Part shown: one piece after another, positions 61,615-64,000 of the stretch
Position numbering within the stretch: position 1 is the first letter of the stretch
Layout: each line of letters opens with the position of its first letter
Origin: Geodermatophilus siccatus
GTDB taxonomy: Bacteria; Actinomycetota; Actinomycetes; Mycobacteriales; Geodermatophilaceae
Assembly (NCBI RefSeq): GCF_900103785.1
Contig: NZ_FNHE01000006.1
Span: 1 to 64,000 of the forward strand
Direction of reading: 5' to 3'
DNA length: 64,000 nucleotides
The notes under the pieces: model-generated
Database searches by the model: none
The model's input: only the letters and a program-made list of their open reading frames with translations
Told to the model about the DNA's origin: nothing
Program-made: the position numbers and the translations under genes

Positions 61615-61947
61615 GTGCCTGACCCCGGTTCCGTCGCCGCGGTCGTGGCGGTCTCCGCCGCCCTCACGTGGGGCCTGCGCGCCGCGCCGTTCGCCGTCCT
61701 GGCGCCCATGCGCGAGAGCGCCGTCGTCGCCCACCTGAGCAGGCGCATGCCGCTCGGTGTGATGGTGGTCCTCGCCGCCTACACGCTCCGCGACGTCCCG
61801 ACCGACAGCGCGGTGGCCGCGCTGCCCTTCGTCGTCGCGGTCGCGGTCACCGTCGGCCTGCACCTGTGGCGGCGCAACGCCCTGGTCAGCATCCTCGTCG
61901 GCACCGTCGTCCACGTCGCCCTCGCCACCGCGCTCGCCGGCGGCTGA
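61615..61947 (+). CDS. azlD: Branched-chain amino acid exporter small subunit AzlD
   Basis: A 110-residue protein with four hydrophobic helices: VAAVVAVSAALTWGLRAAPFAVLAPM, then LGVMVVLAAYTLRDVP, a third and fourth helix at the C-terminus. This is the AzlD subunit of AzlCD, which exports branched-chain amino acids. AzlC, normally just upstream, is absent; only a short frame ending RPYEREAVRA, whose stop overlaps the GTG of azlD (GTGCCTGA), may be its remaining tail. Without AzlC the exporter is probably inactive. GTG 61615 is the start. Confidence 0.8.
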   Translation: MPDPGSVAAVVAVSAALTWGLRAAPFAVLAPMRESAVVAHLSRRMPLGVMVVLAAYTLRDVPTDSAVAALPFVVAVAVTVGLHLWRRNALVSILVGTVVHVALATALAGG

Positions 61948-61977
61948 GCCGGCCTCGGCCACCCGCCTGACGACGGG

Positions 61978-64000
61978 TCAGAGCCGCGGGTCGACCGGCT
62001 CGGACTCCAGGGCCAGGACGGCGAAGACGCACTCGTGCACCCGCCACAGCGGCTCGCCCCGGGCCAGCCGCTCCAGCCCCTCGAGGCCGAGGGCGTACTC
62101 CCGGAGGGCGAGTCCGCGCTTGCGGCCGAGGGACCGTTCCCTCAGCCGCTCGAGGTGCTGCGGCTCGGTGTAGTCCGGGCCGTAGACGAGCCGCAGGTAC
62201 TCGCGTCCGCGGACCTTCAGCCCGGGCTGCACCACACCGCGCCGTCCGCGCGTCAGGTTGCCCGCGGGCTTGACCACCATGCCCTCGCCGCCGGTGGCGG
62301 TCATCTCCTCCCACCACGCCGTCGCCCCGGCCTCGCTGGCCGGGTCGGTGACGTCGACGGGGAGCCAGCGGGTGCCGCGGACGAGTTCGGGGTCGGCCTC
62401 GGCGAGGCGGTCGGCGAGCGCCAGGTGCCAGGCGTGCGGTCGGTCGGCGTGCGTCGTCCCCGCCGTGGCGAGCAGCTGGAACGGCGCCAGCGCGACGCCG
62501 GTCAGCCCGTCGGTCGGCCAGCAGTAGCGCCGGTAGACCCCGGTGAAGCCCTCGGCGTCGGCGGTCCGTCGGCGCTGGCGGTCGAGCAGGTCGGCCACCT
62601 CCAGGCCCCGCGCGGCCGCCTGCTCCAGTGCCGAGACCGCGGCAGGCAGCGCCGTCCGCGCCGCGGCGCCGACCGCCGCGTACTGGGAGCGGATGAGGTC
62701 GCCCGCCTTGGCCGACCACGGCAGCAGCTCCGCGTCCAGCAGCACCCAGTCGGTGCCCAGCTCCGCGAACAGCCCGGCCCCGTCGACCGCGTCGCCGAGC
62801 CGGGCCAGGAACGCGGCGGTGAGCCCGGGGCCGAAGCAGGAGCGGCCGGTGCGGGTGTGCAGCACGCCGCTGCCGTCGCGGCGGACCAGCGCAACCGCGC
62901 GGGAGCCCATGTGCTTCTCCTGGCAGACGACCTCGGCCACGCCCTCGGTGCGGTAGTAGGCGAACGCCTCGGCCGGGTGCTCGAGCAGCCCCGGCCGGGT
63001 CGAGGTGGCCGACGGGCTCATGGTCGGCGGGAGGTGGAGCAGCTGTTCCGGCGCCACCGCGAAGCGGCTCATCACCTCGATCGCCGCCGCGGCGTTCTCC
63101 TCGCGCACGGTCACCCGGCCGGCCAGGCGGGTCTCGACGACCCGCTTGCCGAGCACGTCCTCGACGTCGAGGACGTCGTCCCGGCGCCGCGCCTCGGTCA
63201 GGGGTGCCGCCTCCCCCGCGGGCGGGAACGGGCGGGCCGGCTCGTAGTAGACCTGCCTGGCCGCGACGCCGACCAGCTCGCGCTCGGGGTAGCGCAGGGC
63301 GGTGAGCCGGCCGCCGAACACGCAGCCGGTGTCCAGGCAGAGGGTGTTGTTCACCCACTCCGGTGTCGGCACGGGGGTGTGCCCGTAGAGCACCGTCGCG
63401 CGGCCGTGGTACCGGGTCGCCCAGGGGTGGCGCACGGGCAGGCCGAACTCGTCGGTCTCCCCGGTCGTCTCGCCGTAGAGCGCGAAGTCCCGCACCCGGG
63501 CGCTGGAGCGGCCCTGCAGCGACTCCTCGAGCCCCGCGTGCGCGACGACGAGGGCCCCGCCGTCGAGGACGTAGTGGCTGACCAGTCCGGAGCAGAACGC
63601 CTCGACCTCGCGGCGGAACCCCTCGTCCTCGGCCTCGAGCTGGGCCAGCGTGCGCTCGAGCCCGTGGGTGACCTGCACGTTGCGTCCCCGCAGGGCGCGC
63701 ACCAGCTTGTCCTCGTGGTTGCCGGGGACGCACAGCGCGTGGCCGGCGGCGACCATGCCCATGACCAGCCGCAGCACGCCGGGCGAGTCCGGGCCGCGGT
63801 CGACGAGGTCGCCGACGAAGACCGCCCGGCGCCCGGCCGGGTGATCGGCGTCCACCGCTCGACCCTGCTCGTCCCGGCGCAGGTCGTAGCCGAGCGCGCC
63901 CAGCAGCTCCTCGAGCTCGGCGCGGCAGCCGTGCACGTCGCCGACGACGTCGAACGGGCCGGTGTCCTCGCGCCGGTCGTTGTACTGCTTCTCGTAGGTG
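61978..64000 (-). CDS. Polynucleotide kinase-phosphatase Pnkp (RNA repair), 5' end outside window
   Basis: Over 670 residues of the end-healing RNA-repair enzyme Pnkp; the frame remains open at 64000. Visible are the middle metallophosphoesterase (FDVVGDVHGCRAE, FVGDLVDRGPDSPG, VPGNHEDKL, VVAHAG, YGHTPV) and the C-terminal adenylyltransferase like RNA ligase (VCQEKHMGSRAVALV with the likely AMP-accepting Lys; GEGMVVKP; PGLKVRGREYLRLVYGPDY). The N-terminal 5'-kinase of the three-domain protein must lie right of the window. In bacteria Pnkp works with the Hen1 methyltransferase to repair cleaved RNA such as tRNA; Hen1 is not within this window. Confidence 0.9.
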   Translation of the reverse strand, partial: TYEKQYNDRREDTGPFDVVGDVHGCRAELEELLGALGYDLRRDEQGRAVDADHPAGRRAVFVGDLVDRGPDSPGVLRLVMGMVAAGHALCVPGNHEDKLVRALRGRNVQVTHGLERTLAQLEAEDEGFRREVEAFCSGLVSHYVLDGGALVVAHAGLEESLQGRSSARVRDFALYGETTGETDEFGLPVRHPWATRYHGRATVLYGHTPVPTPEWVNNTLCLDTGCVFGGRLTALRYPERELVGVAARQVYYEPARPFPPAGEAAPLTEARRRDDVLDVEDVLGKRVVETRLAGRVTVREENAAAAIEVMSRFAVAPEQLLHLPPTMSPSATSTRPGLLEHPAEAFAYYRTEGVAEVVCQEKHMGSRAVALVRRDGSGVLHTRTGRSCFGPGLTAAFLARLGDAVDGAGLFAELGTDWVLLDAELLPWSAKAGDLIRSQYAAVGAAARTALPAAVSALEQAAARGLEVADLLDRQRRRTADAEGFTGVYRRYCWPTDGLTGVALAPFQLLATAGTTHADRPHAWHLALADRLAEADPELVRGTRWLPVDVTDPASEAGATAWWEEMTATGGEGMVVKPAGNLTRGRRGVVQPGLKVRGREYLRLVYGPDYTEPQHLERLRERSLGRKRGLALREYALGLEGLERLARGEPLWRVHECVFAVLALESEPVDPRL

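Overview
The window is chromosomal DNA from a very GC-rich actinobacterium. GTG starts, G/C-ending codons and huge antisense shadow frames are everywhere. Families largely confined to Actinobacteria support this (DUF2530, DUF3027, DUF2771, DUF3263, DUF5313, LytR C-terminal/VirR-like). The mix resembles the Geodermatophilaceae (Blastococcus/Geodermatophilus/Modestobacter), but that placement is inference. It is mostly stable core genome. The signs of mobility or decay are an IS481-type transposase fragment at the left edge, a broken antitoxin/PIN-toxin pair, and an lrp/azlD junction that looks like a deletion scar.

Layout. 0-8 kb: IS end, thioesterase, Tat-exported heme peroxidase, RNA cyclic phosphodiesterase, MFS exporter, purine permease. 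8-13.8 kb: a conserved actinobacterial block (DUF3027, MFS, DUF2771 lipoprotein, long cold-shock protein), two DUF202 proteins, a nucleotidyltransferase and an EEP-family hydrolase. 13.8-22 kb: acyl-CoA ligase, helicase-associated/WYL protein, a CFA-synthase-like methyltransferase and XPB helicase. 22-33 kb: two large LuxR-type ATPase regulators flanking a CPBP protease, decayed toxin-antitoxin genes, an aminotransferase and an SF2 helicase. 33-43 kb: Arr rifampin ADP-ribosyltransferase, MHS transporter, M20 peptidase, HD hydrolase, Gfo/Idh/MocA oxidoreductase, DUF72, a secreted fibronectin-III protein and a divergent glucose-6-phosphate dehydrogenase. 43-49 kb: groEL under two CIRCE operators, SDR, CspA, threonine synthase, HAD phosphatase. 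49-57.5 kb: an ABC operon with an exported hydrolase fused to the ABC ATPase, preceded by a VirR-like LytR_C protein and DUF3263, then RarD, CBS, DUF5313. 57.5-64 kb: dodecin, a divergent two-component system, tRNA-Thr(TGT), lrp/azlD scar, and a Pnkp RNA-repair enzyme running off the right edge.

The most striking non-gene signal is a set of intergenic elements placed just after stop codons. One family carries a short hairpin whose stem changes between copies while always staying paired, followed by a conserved CCGCGGCC-type segment. It occurs at about 8.07, 22.0, 29.5, 46.4 and 49.2 kb, and a hairpin-only relative lies at 56.5 kb. A copy at 7.8-8.07 kb is expanded into three 91-bp tandem units, and another now encodes the C-terminus of a LuxR regulator. 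A second family (AAGGACCC...CTCGC-AGCTCGC) and a third (GGAGGAC-GGG-GTCCTCC) also sit directly behind stop codons. A perfect 50-bp palindrome separates arr from its convergent neighbour.

The most unusual protein is the 993-residue exported X-Pro-peptidase-like hydrolase joined through a membrane helix to a cytoplasmic ABC ATPase (50304-53285), with its permease next door.
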